From NCBI GenBank assembly GCA_004124535.1, contig SCKQ01000066.1, positions 1 to 8,986 on the forward strand: DNA of 8,986 nucleotides, in the 5' to 3' direction. The translations under genes were made by a program, and so were the position numbers. The notes below the pieces were generated by a model that worked only from the letters and a program-made list of their open reading frames with translations, was not told where the DNA came from and searched no databases. Shown piece by piece: positions 1 to 6,787 of this stretch (position 1 is the stretch's first letter; each line of letters begins with the position of its first letter). This DNA comes from Fidelibacterota bacterium. GTDB lineage: Bacteria > Marinisomatota > Marinisomatia > Marinisomatales > TCS55.

Positions 1-1343
1 GCTGCTTTATCCTGGCTGCTTCCGGATCCGCTGTGGGAATCGGTAACATCTGGAAATACCCGCATATGGCTGGACAAAATGGTGGTGCTGCTTTTACAGT
101 TGTATATCTTGTGTGTATTCTGGTGGTAGGTCTATCAATTGTGATTGCTGAATTTGTTATAGGTAGAAGAACACAATTAAGTCCAGTTGGGGCATTTGAA
201 ACATTGGCTCCAAAAACTAATTGGAAATGGTTGGGATTTCTTGGTGTGGCTTCTGCCTTTGTAATTCTTTCCTTTTATGGTGTTGTGGGCGGTTGGATAA
301 TGAAATATGTAGTTATCTCCGTCACTGGTGGTTTTAAAGAGTTGGCGGGAGATCCGGATTCGGCAGGTAATGTTTTTAATAATTTTATAACAGGAACGTG
401 GAGCCCCATTTTCTTTCAAGTTATTTTTATGACCGTTTGTATTTGGGTCATCGTTAATGGTGTTAAAGGTGGAATTGAAAAATGGTCCAAGATCATGATG
501 CCGCTTATTATTATTCTATTAGGCATGCTGGCTGTGCGGGGCATGACGCTCCCTGGAGGGATGGAAGGAATTTCATTTTTATTTAAACCGCGCTTTGAAG
601 ACTTAACAGCTTCCAGTGTCGTCCTGGCGTTGGGACATTCATTTTTTACGTTGAGCTTGGGAATGGGAACCATGATCACTTATGGAAGTTATCTTGGGCG
701 AAAACAAAATTTACTTAATTCAGCTTTGTGGGTGATTACCTTGGATACAGCCATCGCTATGCTTGCTGGTGTAGCTATTTTTACAACAGTGTTTGCTCTG
801 GGTGCGAATCCAGCTGAAGGACCTGGACTGATCTTTGTTGTTCTGCCATCTGTCTTTCCGCAATTAGATGCCGGCACTTTATGGGGTACATTGTTCTTTT
901 TTCTGCTTTTTATGGCTGCGCTTACATCAGCGATATCTATCCTGGAAGTCGTCACTGCTTACTTCATCGATCAAAAAGGGTGGACCAGGAAAAAAGCGAC
1001 TATTCGATTTGGATTAGTCATTACAATCGTGGGTGCTTTTTGTTCGTTTTCTCTGGGTGGAGGAATAAACATAACAGAGTTTCTCGGTATGTCATTTTTT
1101 GATTTTATGGATTACTTATCCTCCAAATACATGCTTCCCATCGGCGGTATGCTGACAGCGATATTTATCTTGAAAAAATGGGGTGTTGATCATTTTATTG
1201 AAGAACTTAAAACAGGCATGGACAAGTCCATTATTTCTAAAGAGATCATTATCGTCTTATTGGGCATCGCTGCAACGGTCGTTGGATTTATTATTATTAA
1301 CGAAGTACTTGATATTGCCTTTGGGATCAAACTGATCCAATGA
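1..1343 (+). CDS. Sodium-dependent transporter, NSS (SLC6/LeuT-like) family, 5' end cut by the window
   Basis: Secondary transporter of the inner membrane, coupling Na+ entry to uptake of a small solute, usually an amino acid or amine. The reading frame is open from base 3, and the residues before the GTG at 33 already match the family TM1 (GSAVGIGNIWKYP, then NGG). The true start is therefore outside the window and 33 is not the start; roughly 10-25 residues are missing. Numbering from the first visible codon, 446 residues remain. The unwound TM6 motif GHSFFTLSLGMG is at about 211-222. TM7 carries an acidic residue (LDT, D248) near the position of LeuT Glu290, which in chloride-independent members replaces Cl-. 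TM8 has ALTSA at about 306-310, where LeuT binds its second Na+ through Thr-Ser. I count 11 hydrophobic segments, as in short bacterial members such as MhsT, and no TM12. The stop overlaps the next start (ATGA). Substrate unknown; the family call is secure. Confidence 0.93.
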   Translation, partial: CFILAASGSAVGIGNIWKYPHMAGQNGGAAFTVVYLVCILVVGLSIVIAEFVIGRRTQLSPVGAFETLAPKTNWKWLGFLGVASAFVILSFYGVVGGWIMKYVVISVTGGFKELAGDPDSAGNVFNNFITGTWSPIFFQVIFMTVCIWVIVNGVKGGIEKWSKIMMPLIIILLGMLAVRGMTLPGGMEGISFLFKPRFEDLTASSVVLALGHSFFTLSLGMGTMITYGSYLGRKQNLLNSALWVITLDTAIAMLAGVAIFTTVFALGANPAEGPGLIFVVLPSVFPQLDAGTLWGTLFFFLLFMAALTSAISILEVVTAYFIDQKGWTRKKATIRFGLVITIVGAFCSFSLGGGINITEFLGMSFFDFMDYLSSKYMLPIGGMLTAIFILKKWGVDHFIEELKTGMDKSIISKEIIIVLLGIAATVVGFIIINEVLDIAFGIKLIQ

Positions 1344-2131
1344 TCATCTCTCGTATCATCAAACCTGAATCCGCTGTTTATAAAACGCTATCGACGTTTT
1401 CGGAAAAGCTGGATCGTTTAATGAAACTGAAACCGTTGAGTTGGTTTGCTGTCTGGATAATGATGACCTCCGGTACCAGTGCCCAGCAAGCTATGTCAGA
1501 CCGCTATATTTACTGGGATATGTCATTGGCCGGTGTTGGATTAATTACCTTATTAATTGTAACGTTTATCACTACCATCATTTTCAAAAAAGAAAAAATT
1601 TCATTTACAAACATCGATTTTAATCTCACATTTATAATACACCATATCATCTTTGCTTTGGTTTTGTTCATGACAGGTTGGGGCTGGTTAAGCTGGTTAA
1701 ATGGAGACTTCTTTGTTACTCTTAAACATTTTTTCCCATATGGTTTGGTATATATTTCAGTACTACTCGTTTATCAAATTGACTTGGATTTAATACCTGA
1801 AAAAGGCTATCAGCCAGGTAAAGGATTGATTGCAGTATGTTCCCTTTTGGTGTTAGCTGGTGCGCTTATTGGAATAAGATTTGATGACCCTGTAATCAGT
1901 ACAGCAGCTGCAGTCATTGCACCTTTTTATTTAATAGCGATTGTGTTTCCTGAACATAAGCGCCATATTGAACGCGCACGTATTTATCCAGTATTTATTG
2001 CAGCCATGTTTGTTTCTGTTCGTTTACCATGGTTTTTGATCCCTTTAGCAATTCTATTTTTTGGTTTACGAACTTATCATTACTTTCGCTATAACATCAT
2101 TTTTCCAACGTTTGCTGTAGACCATGATTGA
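1340..2131 (+). CDS. Unrecognised multi-pass membrane protein (263 aa), possibly a divergent UbiA-like protein
   Basis: I do not recognise this protein with confidence. It has a charged N-terminus (1-30) and then about seven hydrophobic segments at roughly 33-50, 61-82, 95-120, 131-147, 162-179, 186-204 and 214-243. The C-terminal tail is aromatic and basic (RTYHYFRYNIIFPTF, 244-258). No signal peptide cleavage site is evident, and the hydrophobic helices suggest the inner membrane. The start ATG at 1340 overlaps the transporter stop (ATGA), and the 3' end overlaps the ferredoxin gene by 8 nt, so it sits firmly inside the operon. A weak resemblance to UbiA-type prenyltransferases can be argued: an LKPLSW-type N-terminus, an Asp pair in QIDLD (146-150) ahead of a PGKGL loop, and a tail of the YYxxRF...YP type. 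The first Asp-rich UbiA motif (NDxxD) is absent, so prenyltransferase activity is not supported. The gene is real on length, packing and composition; its function is unknown. Confidence 0.85.
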   Translation: MIISRIIKPESAVYKTLSTFSEKLDRLMKLKPLSWFAVWIMMTSGTSAQQAMSDRYIYWDMSLAGVGLITLLIVTFITTIIFKKEKISFTNIDFNLTFIIHHIIFALVLFMTGWGWLSWLNGDFFVTLKHFFPYGLVYISVLLVYQIDLDLIPEKGYQPGKGLIAVCSLLVLAGALIGIRFDDPVISTAAAVIAPFYLIAIVFPEHKRHIERARIYPVFIAAMFVSVRLPWFLIPLAILFFGLRTYHYFRYNIIFPTFAVDHD

Positions 2132-2324
2132 AATAGCCGAAAATAAATGTGATTTTTGTGGGTGCTGTGTAGGTGTTTGCCCAGTTAATTGTATTGAAGT
2201 TAAGGAAGCAGAAATCAGTGTTGACCATGATATTTGTATCGATTGTGATATCTGTGTTTATGTGTGCCCCATTGAAGTCTTAAGCCAGACTGATCCTAAA
2301 AAATCCTCTAAAGCGGCGGCTTAA
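2124..2324 (+). CDS. Small 2x[4Fe-4S] ferredoxin
   Basis: A 66-residue cytoplasmic electron carrier. It has two complete cluster-binding motifs of the C-x2-C-x2-C-x3-C-P type: C9, C12, C15, C19 followed by P20, and C38, C41, C44, C48 followed by P49. In the usual bacterial-type ferredoxin fold, the first three cysteines of each motif and the last of the other motif bind each cluster. An extra cysteine (C14) sits within the first motif and C23 lies just after it; neither is needed as a canonical ligand. The tail (50-66) is short, polar and basic. The gene overlaps the upstream membrane protein by 8 nt (ATGATTGA) and ends 1 nt before the reductase start. Its most likely partner is therefore that FAD reductase: an adjacent ferredoxin is the known reductant of Methanosarcina geranylgeranyl reductase. 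The partnership is inferred from that precedent and the spacing. Confidence 0.93.
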   Translation: MIEIAENKCDFCGCCVGVCPVNCIEVKEAEISVDHDICIDCDICVYVCPIEVLSQTDPKKSSKAAA

Positions 2325-2325
2325 T

Positions 2326-3513
2326 ATGTGGAAAGAACAAAAGGAATTCGACTGTATAGTCGTTGGAGGAGGACCCGCCGGTTCAACATTCGCCCGAGTT
2401 GCTGCTGAAGGCGGACTTTCAGTATTACTTTTAGAGAAAGACCGCGATATTGGCGTACCCGTGCGCTGCGGGGAAGCCGTCAGTGATGCCGGTCTACGCA
2501 TTTTTCATGAACCGGATCCACGCTGGATAGCATCTACCATCAACCGTATTAGGCTGATTGCACCCAATGAAACAGTGGTTGAATTTGATTTACAACAAAA
2601 AGGGTATATTCTTGATCGCCGCATATTTGATTATGATCTTGCAGAATACGCTTCTAGTGCAGGCGCTCAAATCGTAACTAAAGCTTATGTAGATGATGTA
2701 ATTATTGAAAACGATAGAGTCGTGGGTGTTAAAGGCACACATGTGGGTGAACGGTTTGAAAAGCGGGCTAAAATTGTTGTGGGTGCTGATGGTGTAGAAA
2801 GCAGAGTAGGGCGCTGGGCCGGTCTCAAAACAACGGTTAAGCTTAAGAATATGGAATGCGGTATTCAGAAAACTGTAACGGGTATTGATGTGGATGAACA
2901 TATGTTTGAATTCTATTTATCCAAAAAATGGGCTCCCGGGGGATATTTATGGGTGTTTCCAAAAGGGAAAAATAAAGCCAATATCGGGGTGGCTATTTCC
3001 GGGTATTATGCTAAAGATGGTAAATCTGCCCAAAAATTCCTTGATGAATTCCTGGCTTGGAAATATCCCAAAGCATCTGTATTGACAACAGTAGTGGGCG
3101 GAATTCCCATTGATAAAACAGTGAAGCAAATGGTGATGGATGGGCTCATGCTGGTCGGTGATGCCGCGCACACGGTCAATCCGGTGACAGGCGGGGGCAT
3201 TGTGCCTGGTATGCGCAGTGGATTACTGGCGGCAGAAACGGCTGTAAAAGCGCTACATAATGGCGGCCCTGCACGTAAAAACCTGGCTGCCTACGAAAAG
3301 GAATGGCACAAGATCGGCGGCAAGAACCATGAAAGATTTTACCGCATCAAAGAAACCATATTCCGATTTACGGATGATGACTTGAATCGCATTGCCGATG
3401 GCATTTCAGCGGTACCGGCCGATGATCGTAGTTTGCTTAAACTTTTCTCTATAGCTGTCCGCAAAAAACCATCCTTACTGTTTGACGTTATCCGTGTTTT
3501 TGCCGGAATGTAA
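2326..3513 (+). CDS. Geranylgeranyl reductase family FAD-dependent oxidoreductase
   Basis: A 395-residue flavoenzyme of the family that saturates double bonds in geranylgeranyl chains (archaeal lipids, chlorophyll, some menaquinones). Seen in the sequence: the N-terminal FAD-binding motif IVVGGGPAGS (11-20) with the acidic end of strand beta-2 at LLLEK (34-38); the family signature PVRCGEAVS (45-53), whose Cys48 corresponds to the conserved active-site-region cysteine; VVGADGVESRVGRW (151-164), the second dinucleotide-contact motif; GGYLWVFPKG (205-214), the family YxWxFPK motif; and LVGDAAHTVNP followed by TGGGI (276-292), the ribityl/pyrophosphate-binding GD motif. The length is normal for the family. 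The ATG is 1 nt after the ferredoxin stop, and the gene's own TAA overlaps the dinG start (TAATG). The chain substrate (ether-lipid precursor, quinone side chain, carotenoid or polyprenol) cannot be read from the sequence. A bacterial origin argues against assuming archaeal-lipid reductase without further evidence. Confidence 0.88.
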   Translation: MWKEQKEFDCIVVGGGPAGSTFARVAAEGGLSVLLLEKDRDIGVPVRCGEAVSDAGLRIFHEPDPRWIASTINRIRLIAPNETVVEFDLQQKGYILDRRIFDYDLAEYASSAGAQIVTKAYVDDVIIENDRVVGVKGTHVGERFEKRAKIVVGADGVESRVGRWAGLKTTVKLKNMECGIQKTVTGIDVDEHMFEFYLSKKWAPGGYLWVFPKGKNKANIGVAISGYYAKDGKSAQKFLDEFLAWKYPKASVLTTVVGGIPIDKTVKQMVMDGLMLVGDAAHTVNPVTGGGIVPGMRSGLLAAETAVKALHNGGPARKNLAAYEKEWHKIGGKNHERFYRIKETIFRFTDDDLNRIADGISAVPADDRSLLKLFSIAVRKKPSLLFDVIRVFAGM

Positions 3514-6329
3514 TGAACCGTCAAGAACTCCTCCGCGAACTCGATCTCTCTACTTACATAGCATTTGATTTTGAAACGACGGGCTTAAGCTCGGAAAATG
3601 ATCGTATCATCGAAATTGCTGCCATCAAATTTGAAGGGGGCGAAGCTGTTGATAGATTTGTTACTTTGGTCAATCCTGAACGTCCCATTGATTCATTTAT
3701 CACTGACATCACAGGTATTTCTAATGCCATGGTTTCAGACGCCCCGATCGAGCGCAATATCGTCGATAATATCATCAATTTTCTTGAAGATTTTCCGCTG
3801 GTTGCACACAATATTTCTTTTGACATCAGTTTTTTGAATCTGCTTTGTGATCGCTATGATAAAAATATTGTTGAGCACCAATTATATGATACTCTACAAT
3901 TGGCCCGCACATTCATGTTTTTCCATCCAACACATAGCCTGGGTTCCATTGCAGAATATTTCAACTTATCCGCAGTAGGAGCCCATAGGGCCGAAGCTGA
4001 TACAGAAAATACCGGGATCATTTTTCAGCATTTGGTCCATGAAGCTGCCAGTTATCCTTTGGAAGTATTCTCCAAAATAGTGGCTGTTTCCAAAAATCAT
4101 GATATGCATAATAAATCATTATATATAAATATCAATAATTATCTAAAAAAAGAGGGAAATCTAAAAACGGGATTAGTGGAATCTGAATTAGACAAACAAT
4201 TGTATAGTAATGCATTTGTAGCTCAAGGAAATAGTAACTTATCGGAATTAACAGTTGAAGATGTTTTTACTGAAGGTGGCCGATTAAACAAAGTTATGGA
4301 TACATTTGAACATCGCATTGCACAGCAGGAATATGGCGAATATGTTTTAGAGACGCTGAATAAAGAACAAAGTTATTGTGCCATTGAAGCAGGTACAGGA
4401 CTGGGTAAATCCATGGCTTACTTATTCCCTGCATTGCAAAAAGCTTTCAATAATGAAAATGAAAATCCTGTTGTTATATCGTGTCATACAAAACATTTGC
4501 AGGATCAGCTGTTTAATAAGGATCTGCCATTGTTGGCAAAGGCACTAGATGTGCCACTCCATGCAATCATACTAAAAGGACGGAGCAACTATATTTGTTT
4601 AACACGGCTAAACTGGCTAATAACGGATGCAGCGCAATTGTTACATAAGGATGAAATTGAATCATTATTTCCTATTATTGTTTGGCTCCATGTAACGCAG
4701 ACAGGTGATTTATCAGAATGCGCAGGTTTCTGGGGGTGCCGGCCGTTTAAAGTTGCAGAAATGATCCAAAGCGAACCGGGGTTTTGTACGACTTCATTAT
4801 GCGCGCCAAATGACGGCTGCTATTTTGGGCCTATTCGTCAGGCAGTTCAGGATTCCCAGGTGATCATCGTGAATCATGCATTGTTGTTATCCAACATGAA
4901 TAATCCGGGATTGTTACCGGAATATGAAGCTGTCATTATCGATGAAGCGCATAATCTAGTGGATGTTGCTTATGATCAACTAACTCTTGAAGTAAACATG
5001 TTCAAAGTGAATGCCATTCTGGATATCATGGATCCCAAAACCACTAGTGCCAAACGCTGGGCGCAAAAGATAGAAATGTTGTTTGATGATAATCCTGAAA
5101 TAAAAATGCATTACAAAGCATTACAAACAGGTTGTGAAACATCTCGTAAGAATGGCCTGGAATTTTTTAAGGATCTTGCCAATTCAATCGCTGACAGAAT
5201 TAATGACAAAGTTCCCTATCCCCAGCATATTATGTTGGAAAATCTGCTAGAAGGCTATAACAATGTTTTCCCACAAATCCAGGAATTTGAATTAGCGTTA
5301 GCCGAAGTTAGTGAAGCACTAAAAGGGATATTGAATCAACTACAAAAGCTGGATCCTGGTAAAGAGGAATTGGGTGAAATGAATCAATTATTTGAACGCA
5401 GTTTGGAGGCCATTGTAGCACTGCAAACAGAAATTGCATTACTAACTCATGATCAGCAGAATAGCTGGGTATATTGGCAGCAGGGTCAGTATCGTCAGGG
5501 ACGAGGCAGGGAAAAAGACTTACACGTTTCTGTAAATGGAGCTCCCATCGATATTGCAGAGGACTTAGCGAACACATATTTTCAATCTATAAAACAATGT
5601 GTTTTAACGTCAGCCACTTTGCGTGTTGAAGAAAGTTTCGATTATTTCCTCCAGCGCACAGGTTTGGCATTTTTGGATAATGAAGATGTACACACGATGG
5701 AATTTCATAGTCCGTTTTACTATGAAGATCAAGTTCGATATTATCAATTCCAGGGAAAAAATGGTCAGAACCCAAGTCTGATTGCTGACGTTATCTATGA
5801 ATGTCACGAACGTTATGGTAAACGGATAATGGCCTTGTTCACATCACGGCAGGCATTAAATAATGTTTATCATGAACTAATGAAAAAACCATTAGGACGG
5901 AAGCTTCCAGTTTTTGCTCAGGTATCGGGTACATCCCGATATGCTATGCTGAAAGGAATGCACAGAACAAAAAACGGAATTTTACTAGGGACAAACGCAT
6001 TTTGGGAAGGTGTGGATTTACCACGTGACTTACTGGAAATATTGATCATATCAAAATTACCTTTCAGTGTTCCAACTGCACCTCGTGTACAGGCTTACAG
6101 TAATATGCTGCAGCAACAAGGCAGGAATTCGTTCATGGAATTCAGTGTTCCTGAAGCAGTGATTCGTTTTCGGCAGGGATTCGGACGGTTGATCCGCACG
6201 ATTGAGGATGCAGGCTTATTTATCGTGATGGATGAGCGGGTCGTGAAAAAGCGTTATGGATCTGCATTCAGTGATGCCATTCCGGTGCGCATGCAGACAT
6301 TTAATGGTATTGAAGAATTAATTATGTGA
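3513..6329 (+). CDS. dinG: DinG-type protein: DEDDh 3'-5' exonuclease fused to Fe-S superfamily 2 DNA helicase
   Basis: A 938-residue cytoplasmic enzyme of DNA repair and replication-conflict processing. Residues 12-175 form a DnaQ-like exonuclease with all five DEDDh residues: D19 and E21 (DFETTG), D104 (HNISFD), H158 and D163 (HRAEAD). After a linker come the helicase motifs: a Q-motif-like stretch around R268 and Q271, Walker A EAGTGLGKS (292-300), DEAH box (477-480), TSATLR (699-704), GTNAFWEGVDLP (826-837) and QGFGRLIR (888-895). Between Walker A and DEAH are C362, C425, C430 and C436. The last three have the C-x4-C-x5-C spacing of the E. coli DinG cluster ligands. C403 and C409 are extra cysteines in this insert. 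E. coli DinG lacks the exonuclease; the Staphylococcus aureus homologue has it but lacks the cluster. This protein appears to have both. The TAATG overlap couples it to the reductase gene. It converges on the small gene downstream and overlaps it by 8 bp. Confidence 0.93.
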   Translation: MNRQELLRELDLSTYIAFDFETTGLSSENDRIIEIAAIKFEGGEAVDRFVTLVNPERPIDSFITDITGISNAMVSDAPIERNIVDNIINFLEDFPLVAHNISFDISFLNLLCDRYDKNIVEHQLYDTLQLARTFMFFHPTHSLGSIAEYFNLSAVGAHRAEADTENTGIIFQHLVHEAASYPLEVFSKIVAVSKNHDMHNKSLYININNYLKKEGNLKTGLVESELDKQLYSNAFVAQGNSNLSELTVEDVFTEGGRLNKVMDTFEHRIAQQEYGEYVLETLNKEQSYCAIEAGTGLGKSMAYLFPALQKAFNNENENPVVISCHTKHLQDQLFNKDLPLLAKALDVPLHAIILKGRSNYICLTRLNWLITDAAQLLHKDEIESLFPIIVWLHVTQTGDLSECAGFWGCRPFKVAEMIQSEPGFCTTSLCAPNDGCYFGPIRQAVQDSQVIIVNHALLLSNMNNPGLLPEYEAVIIDEAHNLVDVAYDQLTLEVNMFKVNAILDIMDPKTTSAKRWAQKIEMLFDDNPEIKMHYKALQTGCETSRKNGLEFFKDLANSIADRINDKVPYPQHIMLENLLEGYNNVFPQIQEFELALAEVSEALKGILNQLQKLDPGKEELGEMNQLFERSLEAIVALQTEIALLTHDQQNSWVYWQQGQYRQGRGREKDLHVSVNGAPIDIAEDLANTYFQSIKQCVLTSATLRVEESFDYFLQRTGLAFLDNEDVHTMEFHSPFYYEDQVRYYQFQGKNGQNPSLIADVIYECHERYGKRIMALFTSRQALNNVYHELMKKPLGRKLPVFAQVSGTSRYAMLKGMHRTKNGILLGTNAFWEGVDLPRDLLEILIISKLPFSVPTAPRVQAYSNMLQQQGRNSFMEFSVPEAVIRFRQGFGRLIRTIEDAGLFIVMDERVVKKRYGSAFSDAIPVRMQTFNGIEELIM

Positions 6330-6783
6330 TAGTTATCAAATCAGCAAGGATGAGTTCTTTTTCATCCTTTTCTTTTATTTTTTTGGCCAGGTTTCTAGCA
6401 ATTTTTATATATTTATTCTTTTCTTCTGTTTTTCCGGCAAGGGCTGCAGTTCTGGCTAATGCTTCATGGGCGTAGCTTAAGTAGAACGGTTCCTCATTTT
6501 CGCTGAATTCCAAACATAATTTTCCATACTTTTCAGCTTGTTCCAGATTGCCGACTAAGGCATAACAACGGGATATTTGCCAGCAGCCGATGCTTTTTTG
6601 GCGGTTCGTGCAATCCTCCCGCTTGGACCAATGAAATAATGATGCTATGGCGTAGTGTACCATTTCTTCATTTTCTTCATCAGAACGATTTTCTTTATCA
6701 ATCAATTTCCACGTTTCATTGAAGCAATGGGTGGAAAAATGTTTATGGAGTTCGGCTTTGTTTTCGAAAGCGAGGTCGTTCAC
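6322..6783 (-). CDS. Small TPR-like helical protein of unknown function (153 aa)
   Basis: No function is recognised. The protein is mostly helical and charged, has no signal peptide or membrane segment, and is probably cytoplasmic. Two helix-turn-helix units of TPR character are visible. One is around 68-95 (WQISRCYALVGNLEQAEKYG and on, with small residues at TPR-like positions); the other is around 102-135 (SYAHEALARTAALAG followed by a basic helix). The conserved-looking blocks SLFHW (48-52) and CWQISRCYALVG (67-78) resemble a family of short uncharacterised TPR-like bacterial proteins I have seen, though I cannot name it. The start is GTG at 6783. An in-frame stop lies five codons upstream (6796-6798), so no earlier ATG is possible, and the next in-frame ATG (M41) would remove the conserved FHW region. 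It lies 4 nt after the ureohydrolase stop, so the two are very likely co-transcribed. The Lys/Glu-rich C-terminus overlaps dinG by 8 bp and contains the dinG terminator on the other strand. Confidence 0.8.
   Translation of the reverse strand: MNDLAFENKAELHKHFSTHCFNETWKLIDKENRSDEENEEMVHYAIASLFHWSKREDCTNRQKSIGCWQISRCYALVGNLEQAEKYGKLCLEFSENEEPFYLSYAHEALARTAALAGKTEEKNKYIKIARNLAKKIKEKDEKELILADLITIT
6346..6384 (+). terminator. Rho-independent-type terminator after dinG, inside the opposing gene
   Basis: An 8-bp perfect stem, AAGGATGA (6346-6353) pairing with TCATCCTT (6362-6369), can gain one G-U pair (6354/6361), leaving a 6-nt loop. It runs directly into a T-rich tract at 6368-6384 interrupted by only one C and one A. 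It begins 17 nt after the dinG stop. The stem has only three G-C pairs, so it is modest, but the T-tract is strong. It is oriented for + strand transcripts only; there is no matching A-tract on its left to serve the - strand. It lies within the 3' coding end of the convergent small gene, where its complement encodes a Lys/Glu-rich stretch. Confidence 0.65.
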
Positions 6784-6787
6784 GGTA

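Noticed and set aside
33..35. GTG at 33 as the transporter start.
   Set aside because: The ten in-frame codons before it encode the expected start of NSS TM1 (FILAASGSA), so the gene begins upstream of the window.
201..700. His in the NSS TM6 motif GHSFF (Gln in LeuT) as an unusual substitution.
   Set aside because: His at this position is, to my knowledge, frequent among bacterial NSS proteins, so it is not notable.
1340..2131. The membrane protein as a MetS-like small subunit of the upstream NSS transporter.
   Set aside because: MetS-type subunits are about 60 residues with one membrane segment; this protein has 263 residues and about seven.
2590..2901. Antisense 103-codon open frame opposite the reductase gene.
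   Set aside because: It overlaps a strongly supported FAD reductase; its Phe/Ile/Ser-rich composition is what the complement of this codon usage gives.
5308..5577. Antisense open frame inside dinG (89 codons).
   Set aside because: It lies wholly opposite conserved dinG coding sequence, has no domain-like composition and no start context; it is a shadow.
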